This document shows, one piece after another, positions 38,153 through 44,912 of a stretch of 64,000 nucleotides of DNA. The notes beneath the pieces were generated by a model. It saw only the letters and a program-made list of their open reading frames with translations. It did no database searches and was not told where the DNA came from. The DNA is from Scytonema sp. UIC 10036 (GTDB lineage: Bacteria; Cyanobacteriota; Cyanobacteriia; Cyanobacteriales; Nostocaceae), in NCBI RefSeq assembly GCF_009725235.1, contig NZ_WJFC01000057.1, positions 1-64,000 of the forward strand, read 5' to 3'. Numbering within the stretch: position 1 is the first letter of the stretch; the number at the start of each line of letters is the position of its first letter. Made by a program: the position numbers and the translations under genes.

Positions 38153-38316
38153 GTAGTTGGGTAAACCTGTGGGAAAATCCAACAAATGTCTGTCAATGTT
38201 GGGTTTCGTTCCTCAAACGCCACATCGCTCAACGGGGGAAACCCTCCGCAGTCGCCTCAACGGGGGGAACCCCCGCACGGCGCTGCTCTCCGCACGCGAG
38301 TGGCTCCCCAACCTAC
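38153..38316. repeat. GTAGGTTGGG palindrome interrupted by a GC-rich hairpin element
   Basis: GTAGTTGGG...GTTGGGTTTCGTTCCTCAA stops at 38216 and the expected CCCAACCTAC resumes at about 38307. In between lies a GC-rich insert beginning ACGCCAC and ending GTGGCTCC with internal inverted repeats (CAACGGGGGAAACCC, CAACGGGGGGAACCCCC). Reversed, the insert starts GGGGAGCCACT and ends GTGGCGT, matching the ends of the units at 30-77 and 115-161. Confidence 0.7.
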
Positions 38317-38401
38317 GTGTTTTCGGTTTTTTCTGCTTAACTGACAAGTATTGATTTCTGTCCTGTATTTTTTCATCTTCGTTTTCACTATCAACGGATG
38401 T

Positions 38402-39298
38402 TTAAAACTTTAATGTTGCAGGCAAATACTTAGCCACTAAATCTTCATAATATGGTCTGAGTTCTTGCCAATTGGGAGGGTTGGGATTTTTGGAATACAA
38501 ATCGTAGGGATTGAATAGCCTTACCCATTGAAACATTTGGCGATCGCGTTCATCCATCAAATGAGTGTAACCGTTTTCTCGGTGTTGGGGATAAAATGAA
38601 TGATAGCGGAGGATGTACAATGCAGGTTCGGGCAAATAGGGTTTCATCATGTGATAGAAATACTCGTCATGTCCCCATGACATATGTACTTGGCTTAACC
38701 CGCAATTAGGCTCGTAAATACCATATTTAGTGTTATATTTTGGGTTATTGTAATCGGGATTATTCTGGAAAAATTCAGAGAAAACAATTTTATCGGAAAA
38801 TGCACAACCTACAGGATAGGTATCGCCTACAGTAGCCCATTGGGGTTCCCCAAACAGACACAGTACTTTACCCATATCATGTAAGAAGCCTGTTAGTACC
38901 ATCCAGTCAGGGTAACCATCAGCCCGAATAGCTTCTGATGTTTGCAACAAATGCTGTAATTGGTCTAAATCTGTATCAGGATCTGAATCATCCACCAATT
39001 GATTCAAAAATTCAACTGCATCCCAAAAAGCCATTTCTTTCTTGTCAAACTTCAGAAATTCTGCTTTTTTTTGCAATACAAAGTCATATGTTTGGTTAAT
39101 ATGATTTAACCGATAGAACTCTTTGACTGTATCTCTAGTTGGAGTTTCGTAATTCCTGTACTCTTGAGTGGTTTTACCCTCTTTAACTATGCTGTGCGGA
39201 TCGGGATAGCGATTAAGTAAATCTTCTTCCCATTCTTCTAACGAATGTAAGGGATTGTTTTGAGCGAGTTCGATGGAATTATTGAGAGTTTGAAACAT
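38402..39298 (-). CDS. myo-Inositol oxygenase
   Basis: This 298-residue cytoplasmic di-iron enzyme opens myo-inositol with O2 to give D-glucuronate. It aligns along its whole length with animal and plant MIOX: LLNRYPDPHSIV..., DDSDPDTDLDQLQH, DWMVLTGFLHDMGKVL, FGEPQWATVGDTYPVGC, SWGHDEYFYHMM, RYHSFYPQH, FNPYDLYSK and a C-terminal LRPYYEDLVAKY. All six metal ligands are present at the expected spacing: His116, His140, Asp141, His210, His233, Asp266. Two LacI-type palindromes lie 58-114 bases upstream. The enzyme is unusual in cyanobacteria. It would feed the uronate isomerase at 42531. Confidence 0.95.
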   Translation of the reverse strand: MFQTLNNSIELAQNNPLHSLEEWEEDLLNRYPDPHSIVKEGKTTQEYRNYETPTRDTVKEFYRLNHINQTYDFVLQKKAEFLKFDKKEMAFWDAVEFLNQLVDDSDPDTDLDQLQHLLQTSEAIRADGYPDWMVLTGFLHDMGKVLCLFGEPQWATVGDTYPVGCAFSDKIVFSEFFQNNPDYNNPKYNTKYGIYEPNCGLSQVHMSWGHDEYFYHMMKPYLPEPALYILRYHSFYPQHRENGYTHLMDERDRQMFQWVRLFNPYDLYSKNPNPPNWQELRPYYEDLVAKYLPATLKF

Positions 39299-39355
39299 AT
39301 CTTCGCTGCTTTTGTAGTTGATATGAAATCGTAGTTTCAGGTTCTAATCGGTATT

Positions 39356-39369
39356 GCACAGGTGTGCAT
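39356..39369. promoter_or_regulatory. Probable LacI-family operator upstream of the inositol oxygenase
   Basis: TGCACAGGTGTGCA is a 14-base palindrome with one off-symmetry central pair. It lies 58 bases upstream of the oxygenase start and 43 bases centre to centre from the perfect copy at 39399, close to four helical turns, suggesting cooperative binding or looping. Confidence 0.7.
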
Positions 39370-39398
39370 AAACTGTTTTTTCTTCTTATTTTTATTTT

Positions 39399-39412
39399 TG
39401 CACACGTGTGCA
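39399..39412. promoter_or_regulatory. Probable LacI-family operator upstream of the inositol oxygenase
   Basis: A perfect palindrome TGCACACGTGTGCA, extended to TTTGCACACGTGTGCAAA. It is identical to the site between gntK and lacI at 41377 and has the central CG typical of LacI-family operators. Confidence 0.78.
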
Positions 39413-39469
39413 AAAGCGTGTATTAAGTTTTTTAACGAGTGGTTTACGGTAAACTATGGCTAAAATTGC

Positions 39470-40216
39470 TCAAGCTATCTGAAGCCCAATATCAAACGTT
39501 GCTGCGTAACCAAAGCTTGTTTTGGTAAGCGTGAGTAATAATTGCTCGCCACCGTCTCTGAAGATTCCATCTTGCGCGTTCTTTAGCCTGCGCTGTCCCT
39601 GACTGGCATAGGGTGCCCGTGTATACACGCGCTCCGTAATAGAGTCATCAAAGTAGAGTTGTGAAGTAAACTCATAACTTTGCCTTGATGTTGCATCTGT
39701 ACGTACTTTAAAGTGGATATGAACGGTTCTGCCCTGGTACCAACCGGGATAGATAGTCATAAACTGGACGCTGCCATTTGCGTCCGTCACCTGATACCCG
39801 CGCAAGAACTTTTTGCCAATGGTATTAAAACTTGGGTCTGTCACATCAGAATAAATGCCCTGGGCATCACAATGCCAAATATCAACAGTGGCACCTGTGA
39901 GTGGCGTACAGCCAGTACTGGTGACCTGAGAAACACGAAGCGTTAGTTTGAGCGGTACGCCGTCTTTCACCGAACCATCCGAAGGGTCAGATCGGATGTC
40001 GGAACGTTTAAGCTTTTCCTCTACAAAATAAGGTCCCTCGGTCTGTTCCGGTCTGACAACACACCCAGGCAATGTGGCAGCACTTATTTGAGGAGATGTT
40101 TTAACGGATACGCTTGATTCTGTCTGTGCGGACACGGACTTTCTAGGTATGCATACAGCAAGCACTGTAGATGCAATTACTTTAAATAGAGCTAGGGTTT
40201 TTCTTCTGCTTAACAT
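39470..40216 (-). CDS. Secreted intradiol ring-cleavage dioxygenase-like protein
   Basis: About 248 residues from the ATG at 40216, where a signal begins (MLSRRKTLALFKVIASTVLAVC, a possible Tat motif SRRK). The open frame continues to 40342, but that part has no family match. The domain is a protocatechuate 3,4-dioxygenase-like fold: RPEQTEGPYF, TGATVDIWHCDAQGIYSDV, FLRGYQVTDANGSVQFMTIYPGWYQGRTVHIH. The tyrosine and histidine iron ligands are present (the tyrosines of GIYSD and PGWY, and the two His of VHIH). Exported members of this group are common and mostly uncharacterised. It lies between the inositol oxygenase and gluconokinase, but a role in that pathway is not evident. Confidence 0.85.
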   Translation of the reverse strand: MLSRRKTLALFKVIASTVLAVCIPRKSVSAQTESSVSVKTSPQISAATLPGCVVRPEQTEGPYFVEEKLKRSDIRSDPSDGSVKDGVPLKLTLRVSQVTSTGCTPLTGATVDIWHCDAQGIYSDVTDPSFNTIGKKFLRGYQVTDANGSVQFMTIYPGWYQGRTVHIHFKVRTDATSRQSYEFTSQLYFDDSITERVYTRAPYASQGQRRLKNAQDGIFRDGGEQLLLTLTKTSFGYAATFDIGLQIA

Positions 40217-40320
40217 TTTACTGACTTTGCGATCGCTGTTTTTCAAGACTAAATTTCTTATTGTACCCACTACAGAAAGCCTGACCAAAAAGCGCACGAG
40301 TGTGTTAGTTTCTAGTTCTT

Positions 40321-40742
40321 TCAAGCAGAATCTCCTGCACACTGAGAAATCGCTGCTTCCATTTCTTCTAGAGAAATGGCTTTTCTGTCTGCTTCATATA
40401 GCATCCGAGATAATTCTCTGACATCAATCTTAATAGGTTGTAAATAAACCTTGCCATCTTTGTCAATGACCAAATCAATCGAGTCCCCTGGTTGCAATTT
40501 GAGCCAAGAGCGAATTTCTAAAGGAATTGCAATTTGTCCGGAGTTGGTTAATGTTGTTAGAGGATGTTTGAAAAGTGGTTGGTTGTGATTTTAATCACAT
40601 TATTACCCCCCTTAGTCCCCCCTTGTAAAGGGGGGAAATAAGAAAAATTCGGTTCCCTCCCCTTTCCAAGGGGAGGGTTAGGGTGGGGTAAAAAATATTT
40701 AATACATCAATCATGACTTTTCAAACATCCTCTTAGTGCCAT
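40321..40742 (-). pseudogene. AbrB/MazE-type antitoxin gene split by a MITE
   Basis: From the ATG at 40742 the code reads MAL, is interrupted by the element at 40560-40732, and resumes TLTNSGQIAIPLEIRSWL...LQPGDSIDLVIDKDGKVYLQPIK, ending with ISQCAGDSA at 40321. Removing the element and one TTA target copy restores MALTTLTNSGQIAIPLEIRS, a standard AbrB-fold antitoxin of about 80 residues. The insertion destroys the N-terminus, so the gene is probably silent. No toxin partner is adjacent. Its 3' end lies about 105 bases upstream of the dioxygenase start. Confidence 0.8.
40560..40732. mobile_element. 173-bp MITE with 17-base terminal inverted repeats
   Basis: The ends GAGGATGTTTGAAAAGT and ACTTTTCAAACATCCTC are perfect inverted repeats, flanked by TTA on each side (40557-40559 and 40733-40735), which is a 3-base target duplication. 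The inside carries two nested G/C-rich hairpins (CCCCCCTTGTAAAGGGGGG; CCCTCCCCTTTCCAAGGGGA) and no coding sequence. A 3-base T-N-A duplication suits mobilisation by an IS5/IS1031-group transposase, which is inference. A second copy lies at 1-219. Confidence 0.85.
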
Positions 40743-40839
40743 TTTTTGTTTCTAGAGATAAACGCTTTACAAAATTAGCGTTAAGCTGTCGCCTGGTGGT
40801 ATTGACTTATTATTAATATACTGATAAAGCTAAAGTCAG

Positions 40840-41349
40840 CTAAATTCCCAAAACCATTCTAATGTTTTGTACAATTACCTGGGGTGGCTCGGCAACATCT
40901 ATGTATATAGCATCTGATGGTTCTTCAAGTGTCTCAAATTGGCTGCTGAGCAATTTTTCGCTCATGTAATGATTTTGACGCTCGTGCAATCGCTGTTGAA
41001 TCAACTGGTAAGACCCCTTGAGGTACACTAGTTTGGTGCGATCGCTATCCAATACAAGATATTCGCGGTAGCTGTCTTTTAATGCGGAACAAGCCAATAC
41101 CACATTCTTATTTTCCTGCAACCAGTGTTTAATAGCTGCCTGCAAATCTTGCAACCAGGGTTTTCGCTCCGCGTCACTGAGGGGGATACCACCTCGCATT
41201 TTCTCTATATTCTCTATCGAGTGGAAGTTATCAGCGTCACTAAATTCCCACTGTAAAGACTCTGCTAGCAGTTTTCCTATGGTAGTTTTGCCGACTCCTG
41301 AAACACCCATTAAGATAATAATCATTGATTTGTAATTTGTCGATCGCAC
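40840..41349 (-). CDS. gntK: Gluconokinase
   Basis: This 169-residue GntK-family kinase converts D-gluconate and ATP to 6-phosphogluconate, which enters the oxidative pentose phosphate route. The P-loop is GVSGVGKTT (Lys21). Family markers follow in order: DADNFHS, NIEKMRGGIPLSDAERKPWL, ACSALKDSYREYL, VYLKGSYQLIQQRL and FETLEEP. It is the usual length. Translation may start at the second Met (41325). It is divergent from lacI with a shared operator (41377-41390) about 28 bases upstream of its start. Its presence beside uronate genes but without KDG kinase or aldolase is central to the pathway proposed here. Confidence 0.95.
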   Translation of the reverse strand: MRSTNYKSMIIILMGVSGVGKTTIGKLLAESLQWEFSDADNFHSIENIEKMRGGIPLSDAERKPWLQDLQAAIKHWLQENKNVVLACSALKDSYREYLVLDSDRTKLVYLKGSYQLIQQRLHERQNHYMSEKLLSSQFETLEEPSDAIYIDVAEPPQVIVQNIRMVLGI

Positions 41350-41363
41350 TGTCTAAAATTTAC

Positions 41364-41369
41364 TATAAT
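41364..41369 (+). promoter_or_regulatory. -10 box of the lacI-family gene
   Basis: TATAAT lies 8 bases before the operator and 43 bases before the lacI-family start. The predicted transcription start falls at the operator's edge, so the repressor would block its own promoter. The -35 box is weak (near TTGTCG, 41337). Confidence 0.5.
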
Positions 41370-41376
41370 ATATTTA

Positions 41377-41390
41377 TGCACACGTGTGCA
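41377..41390. promoter_or_regulatory. Probable LacI-family operator between gntK and lacI
   Basis: A perfect palindrome TGCACACGTGTGCA in the 63-base divergent spacer, identical to 39399-39412. Towards gntK the TTGCAC of the operator could itself act as -35 with a TATTATAG-type -10. One site would thus control both directions. Confidence 0.78.
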
Positions 41391-41412
41391 AAAGAAAAAT
41401 TAAGTATGACAA

Positions 41413-42447
41413 ATGAGCAAACGAAAAATTTCCATAGAAGATATTGCTCGAAGAGCAGGCGTTTCTCATTCCACGGTTTCACGCGCATTGCGAGATAACT
41501 CTCTCATTAGCCCTCAGGTGCGAGAGGAAATTAAGAAAATAGCGCGGGAAATGAACTATGTGCCTAATGCTGTAGCTCAAAGCCTGCAAAATAAACGCAC
41601 GAATACTATCGGAGTCGTCGTCACTTCCATCGCAGATCCCTTTTTTGCTGAGGTGGTAGAAGGAATAGAACAAGTAGCTAGAGCGGCGGGCTTGAGTGTG
41701 TTGTTAAGTACTTCACACCGAGATTTTGAGCAAGAAGTAGCAGCTATTGATAGTTTTCACCGCCGCCGGGTGGACGGTATCTTGGTAGCCGATTCGCGAA
41801 TTAGCAAACACCATACACAGCAACTCGCGCAAATTGCCGTACCAATAGTTTTTCTCAATAGCCAGACTCAAGAGCAGCCCGAAATGTTTCACTTTGTTGC
41901 CATAGACGACTGTTTGGGTGCGCGATTGGCTGTAGAGCATCTTTTGAGTCTAGGACATACCTCTATTGGATACTTGGGTGTAGGCGATCGCAGTAGATCG
42001 AACCAGCTGCGCTTGGAAGGATATCGCATGACTCTGAGTGAAGCTGGTTTATCACCAAAGACTGATTGGGTGGCAATGAGTGATGAAGAATATGGCAGAA
42101 CCAACGATGTTGCGATCGGTCAACAACTGCTACCTACACTATTTAATAATGGCGTAACTGGCATTTTTTGTTATAACGACATGGTAGCCGTTGGAGCAAT
42201 GCTTGCTTGTCAAGAGCTAGGTATTTCAGTACCGCAAGATTTAAGCCTAGTTGGATTTGATGGTATTGCACTGTCGCGTTACGTTACCCCGCCACTGACA
42301 ACAGTTTGCCAACCAATGTTAGAACTTGGTCGCTCTGCTATGCAAATGTTACTTGATGTATTACAGGAAAAAAGTGTAGAAAATCTTGTTTTATCTCCTT
42401 TTCTAGTAAAACGAGGTAGCACTACAGAACCAATAATCAATGGCTAA
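41413..42447 (+). CDS. LacI/GalR-family transcriptional regulator
   Basis: This 344-residue repressor has an N-terminal helix-turn-helix and hinge helix (3-60; ISIEDIARRAGVSHSTVSRAL, then PNAVAQSLQNKRT) and a sugar-binding-protein-like effector domain (IGVVVTSIADPFFAEVVEGI, RRVDGILVADSRI, GHTSIGYLGVGDRSRSNQLRLEGY, GIFCYNDMVAVGAMLACQELGI, LSLVGFDGIALSRYVTPPLTT). It is divergent from gntK and precedes the uronate genes. The TGCACACGTGTGCA palindromes beside it and upstream of the inositol oxygenase are its likely targets. Inducer candidates are inositol, a uronate, mannonate or gluconate. A heptamer tract separates it from uxaC. Confidence 0.94.
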   Translation: MSKRKISIEDIARRAGVSHSTVSRALRDNSLISPQVREEIKKIAREMNYVPNAVAQSLQNKRTNTIGVVVTSIADPFFAEVVEGIEQVARAAGLSVLLSTSHRDFEQEVAAIDSFHRRRVDGILVADSRISKHHTQQLAQIAVPIVFLNSQTQEQPEMFHFVAIDDCLGARLAVEHLLSLGHTSIGYLGVGDRSRSNQLRLEGYRMTLSEAGLSPKTDWVAMSDEEYGRTNDVAIGQQLLPTLFNNGVTGIFCYNDMVAVGAMLACQELGISVPQDLSLVGFDGIALSRYVTPPLTTVCQPMLELGRSAMQMLLDVLQEKSVENLVLSPFLVKRGSTTEPIING

Positions 42448-42540
42448 TTGCTAATGGCTAATTGCTAATGGCTAATTGCTAATGGCTAATTGCTAATGGC
42501 TAATTGCTAATTGCTAATTGCTAATGACAAATGACAAATA
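42440..42540. repeat. Heptamer tandem repeat TAATTGC/TAATGGC
   Basis: About thirteen head-to-tail 7-base units (TAATGGC alternating with TAATTGC, ending TAATGACAAATGACAAAT) fill the whole gap between lacI and uxaC and overlap the first possible uxaC start codon. Confidence 0.92.
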
Positions 42541-43970
42541 ACCAAAAAAATATGTTGACCAAAAAATGGAGTTTATCTCCTAATCGTTGCTTTGCTCCAG
42601 AACCCGTTCAAAGACGGCTAGCCCATCAATTTTTTGAAACCATCTCTGCTCTACCGTTAGTCTGTCCTCACGGTCACGTAGATCCAGCCTTGTTAGCTAA
42701 TCCAACCGCCCGTTTTGGGTCGCCGACCGAATTATTTATTATCCCCGATCACTACATTTTCCGCATGCTCTACAGTCGGGGTATATCTTTGCAAGCTTTG
42801 GGTATCCCTACAAGCGATGGTTCGCCTGTAGAAACTGACCACCGCAAAATCTGGCAAATTTTCGCCGAACATTTTTACCTATTTCGGGGTACTCCATCGG
42901 GTTTGTGGTTGAAAGACGAACTTATTAACGTCTTTGGGGTGGATGAGCCTTTAAATGCTCGCAATGCTGGTTATATCTACGATTATTTAGAAAAGCAGTT
43001 AGCGTTACCAGCATTTTCACCTCGTGCTTTATTCAAACGCTTTAACATTGAAGTGCTTTGTACTACTGATGCAGCGAGCGATACTCTTGAGAACCATCAA
43101 TCTCTCCACCAAGAAGGTTTTACTCAAATCAAACCTACTTTTCGACCAGATGCAGTGGTTAATCTAGACACTCCAAGTTGGCGCGAAAATCTGACTAAGC
43201 TAGAAAGCACTGTAGGACGAGAAATTAACACTTACGCTATTTTTATACAAATTTTAGAAGAACGTCGGGCTTTCTTTAAAAAAATGGGTGCGACGGCTAC
43301 TGACCAAAGTGCAGCTACACCTTATACTACGCGTCTTTCCGCGCAAGAAGCAGAAACGATTTTTGCAAGAGCATTAACTAACAAGCTAAATCCAGGTGAT
43401 GCAGAGCGTTTTACTGGTCATATGTTCGTGGAAATGGCTCGTATGAGTGTGGAGGATGGGTTGGTGATGCAAATGCATTGCGGGATTATGCGTAATCATA
43501 ATCCCGATATCTTTGAACGCTTTGGGTCTGACAAAGGTGCTGATATTCCTTTAAAAATAGAGTGGACTGAAAATCTGCGCCCTCTGTTGAACGCTTATGG
43601 TAACAATTCACACTTTCACTTAATCCTGTTTGGATTGGATGAAAGCACTTATAGCCGCGAACTAGCTCCTCTTGCTGGTCATTATCCCGCAGTCTTGCTC
43701 GGTCCACCCTGGTGGTTTCACGATAGCGTAAATGGTATGGAGCGCTACTTCAATATGGTCATGGAAACGGCTGGGCTTTACAATACGGCAGGATTTAACG
43801 ATGATACACGGGCTTTTGTTTCCATTCCTGCACGTCATGCTGTCTGGCGGCGTGTTGCTTGTAACTGGATAGCTGGATTGGTTATGCGTGGATTGGTTGA
43901 GGAAGAAGAAGGCTATGAGATGGCTCAGGCTTTAGCTTACGACCTCGCTAAAGCTGCTTATAAACTATAG
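42531..43970 (+). CDS. uxaC: Uronate isomerase
   Basis: This enzyme (up to 479 residues) interconverts D-glucuronate and D-fructuronate, and also galacturonate and tagaturonate. It is an amidohydrolase-fold UxaC: CPHGHVDPALL carries the metal-binding HxH, and DHYIFRMLYSRGI, LCTTDAASDTLENH, MQMHCGIMRNHN, LGPPWWFHDSVNGM and GFNDDTRAFVSIPARH follow the family order. The first ATG (42531) lies in a heptamer repeat, and the ATG at 42552 (MLTKKWSL) is an equally likely start. No clear ribosome site precedes either. It is followed by the reductase and LarA-like genes on the same strand. The substrate would come from the inositol oxygenase or from imported uronates. Confidence 0.93.
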   Translation: MTNNQKNMLTKKWSLSPNRCFAPEPVQRRLAHQFFETISALPLVCPHGHVDPALLANPTARFGSPTELFIIPDHYIFRMLYSRGISLQALGIPTSDGSPVETDHRKIWQIFAEHFYLFRGTPSGLWLKDELINVFGVDEPLNARNAGYIYDYLEKQLALPAFSPRALFKRFNIEVLCTTDAASDTLENHQSLHQEGFTQIKPTFRPDAVVNLDTPSWRENLTKLESTVGREINTYAIFIQILEERRAFFKKMGATATDQSAATPYTTRLSAQEAETIFARALTNKLNPGDAERFTGHMFVEMARMSVEDGLVMQMHCGIMRNHNPDIFERFGSDKGADIPLKIEWTENLRPLLNAYGNNSHFHLILFGLDESTYSRELAPLAGHYPAVLLGPPWWFHDSVNGMERYFNMVMETAGLYNTAGFNDDTRAFVSIPARHAVWRRVACNWIAGLVMRGLVEEEEGYEMAQALAYDLAKAAYKL

Positions 43971-44061
43971 CGGTTCTCAGTTGAATCAAGTACAGATCGA
44001 TCTGCGTCCATCCGCGTTCATCTGCGGTTCCATAACTTTTTTATGTATTGAGGAATTATTA

Positions 44062-44910
44062 ATGCCAGACTTGATTTTGAATAAACTTTTTAGTCTGAAA
44101 GACCGGGTAGCTGTGGTCACGGGAGGTTCTGGTGTGCTTGGTGGGGCTATGGCAGAAGGTTTGGCTCTTGCTGGAGCAAAAGTCGTTGTTTTAGGTCGCA
44201 ATGAAGCACGGGCGGCTGCGATTGTGGCTGCGATTACTGCTAGCGGTGGAGAAAGCATGGCTGTGCTCGCAGATGTTTGCGATCGCTCTCAATTAGAAAT
44301 AGCCAGAGCCTCTATTTTAAGACATTGGGGTCAAATAGACATCTTAGTCAACATGGCTGGTGGCAATATCCCCGCCGCCACCATTAATGCAGATGCTACT
44401 ATTTTTGATATGCCACATAAAGCTTTTGAGGAAGTGGTTAGCCTCAACCTGATGGGGACTTTACTACCCAGCCAAGTCTTTGGTCAAGCAATGATCGAAA
44501 GAGATGGAATGGATAGTCAACCCCACGGTTGTATTGTCAATATTTCTTCTATGTCCGCTACACGTGTTATCAGTCGCGTGGTTGGTTACTCAGCCGCTAA
44601 AGCGGGGATAGATAACTTTACACGATGGCTAGCTGTAGAACTCGCGCAAAAGTATGGAGCTGGGCTGAGAGTGAATGCGATCGCACCTGGTTTCTTTATA
44701 GGCGAGCAAAACCGAGATTTACTACTACATCCAGATGGCAGTTTAACCATTCGCGGGCAAAAAATCATTGAGCATACCCCAGCAGGTCGTTTTGGAGAAC
44801 CAAACGAATTACTCAGCACCTTAATTTGGTTGTGCAGTGCTGGTTCTAGTTTTGTCAACGGGGTAGTCGTGCCAGTAGACGGTGGGTTTAGTATTTATAG
44901 TGGAGTTTAA
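44062..44910 (+). CDS. SDR-type D-mannonate oxidoreductase (fructuronate reductase)
   Basis: About 282 residues from the ATG at 44062, which follows an AGGA ribosome site; the frame upstream to 43981 is a spacer repeat (CTGCGTCCATCCGCG). The NAD(P) loop is TGGSGVLGGAMAEGLA. NMAGGN, SLNLMGTLLPSQVFG, the catalytic Ser (NISSM) and YSAAK complete the fold. GFFIGEQNRDLLLHPDGS and the ending VDGGFSIYSGV are typical of the mannonate-oxidoreductase SDR group rather than generic SDRs. It would reduce fructuronate from UxaC to D-mannonate. It is 2 bases from the next gene, so the two are probably co-translated. Confidence 0.88.
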   Translation: MPDLILNKLFSLKDRVAVVTGGSGVLGGAMAEGLALAGAKVVVLGRNEARAAAIVAAITASGGESMAVLADVCDRSQLEIARASILRHWGQIDILVNMAGGNIPAATINADATIFDMPHKAFEEVVSLNLMGTLLPSQVFGQAMIERDGMDSQPHGCIVNISSMSATRVISRVVGYSAAKAGIDNFTRWLAVELAQKYGAGLRVNAIAPGFFIGEQNRDLLLHPDGSLTIRGQKIIEHTPAGRFGEPNELLSTLIWLCSAGSSFVNGVVVPVDGGFSIYSGV

Positions 44911-44912
44911 AA

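Larger units (their letters stand above)
37469..38401. other. 0.93-kb repeat-rich spacer
   Basis: No gene is recognised. It holds GGTCACT heptamers (37503-37518), a GTAGGTTGGG copy (37738-37810), an AT-rich middle and a second GTAGGTTGGG copy at 38153-38316 interrupted by another element. The operon promoter for the transporter genes should be near 37480-37620. No LacI-type palindrome was found in it. Confidence 0.6.

Noticed and set aside
43981..44061. 27-codon extension of the SDR reductase
   Set aside because: It is a common spacer repeat (CTGCGTCCATCCGCG) and an AGGA site precedes the ATG at 44062.
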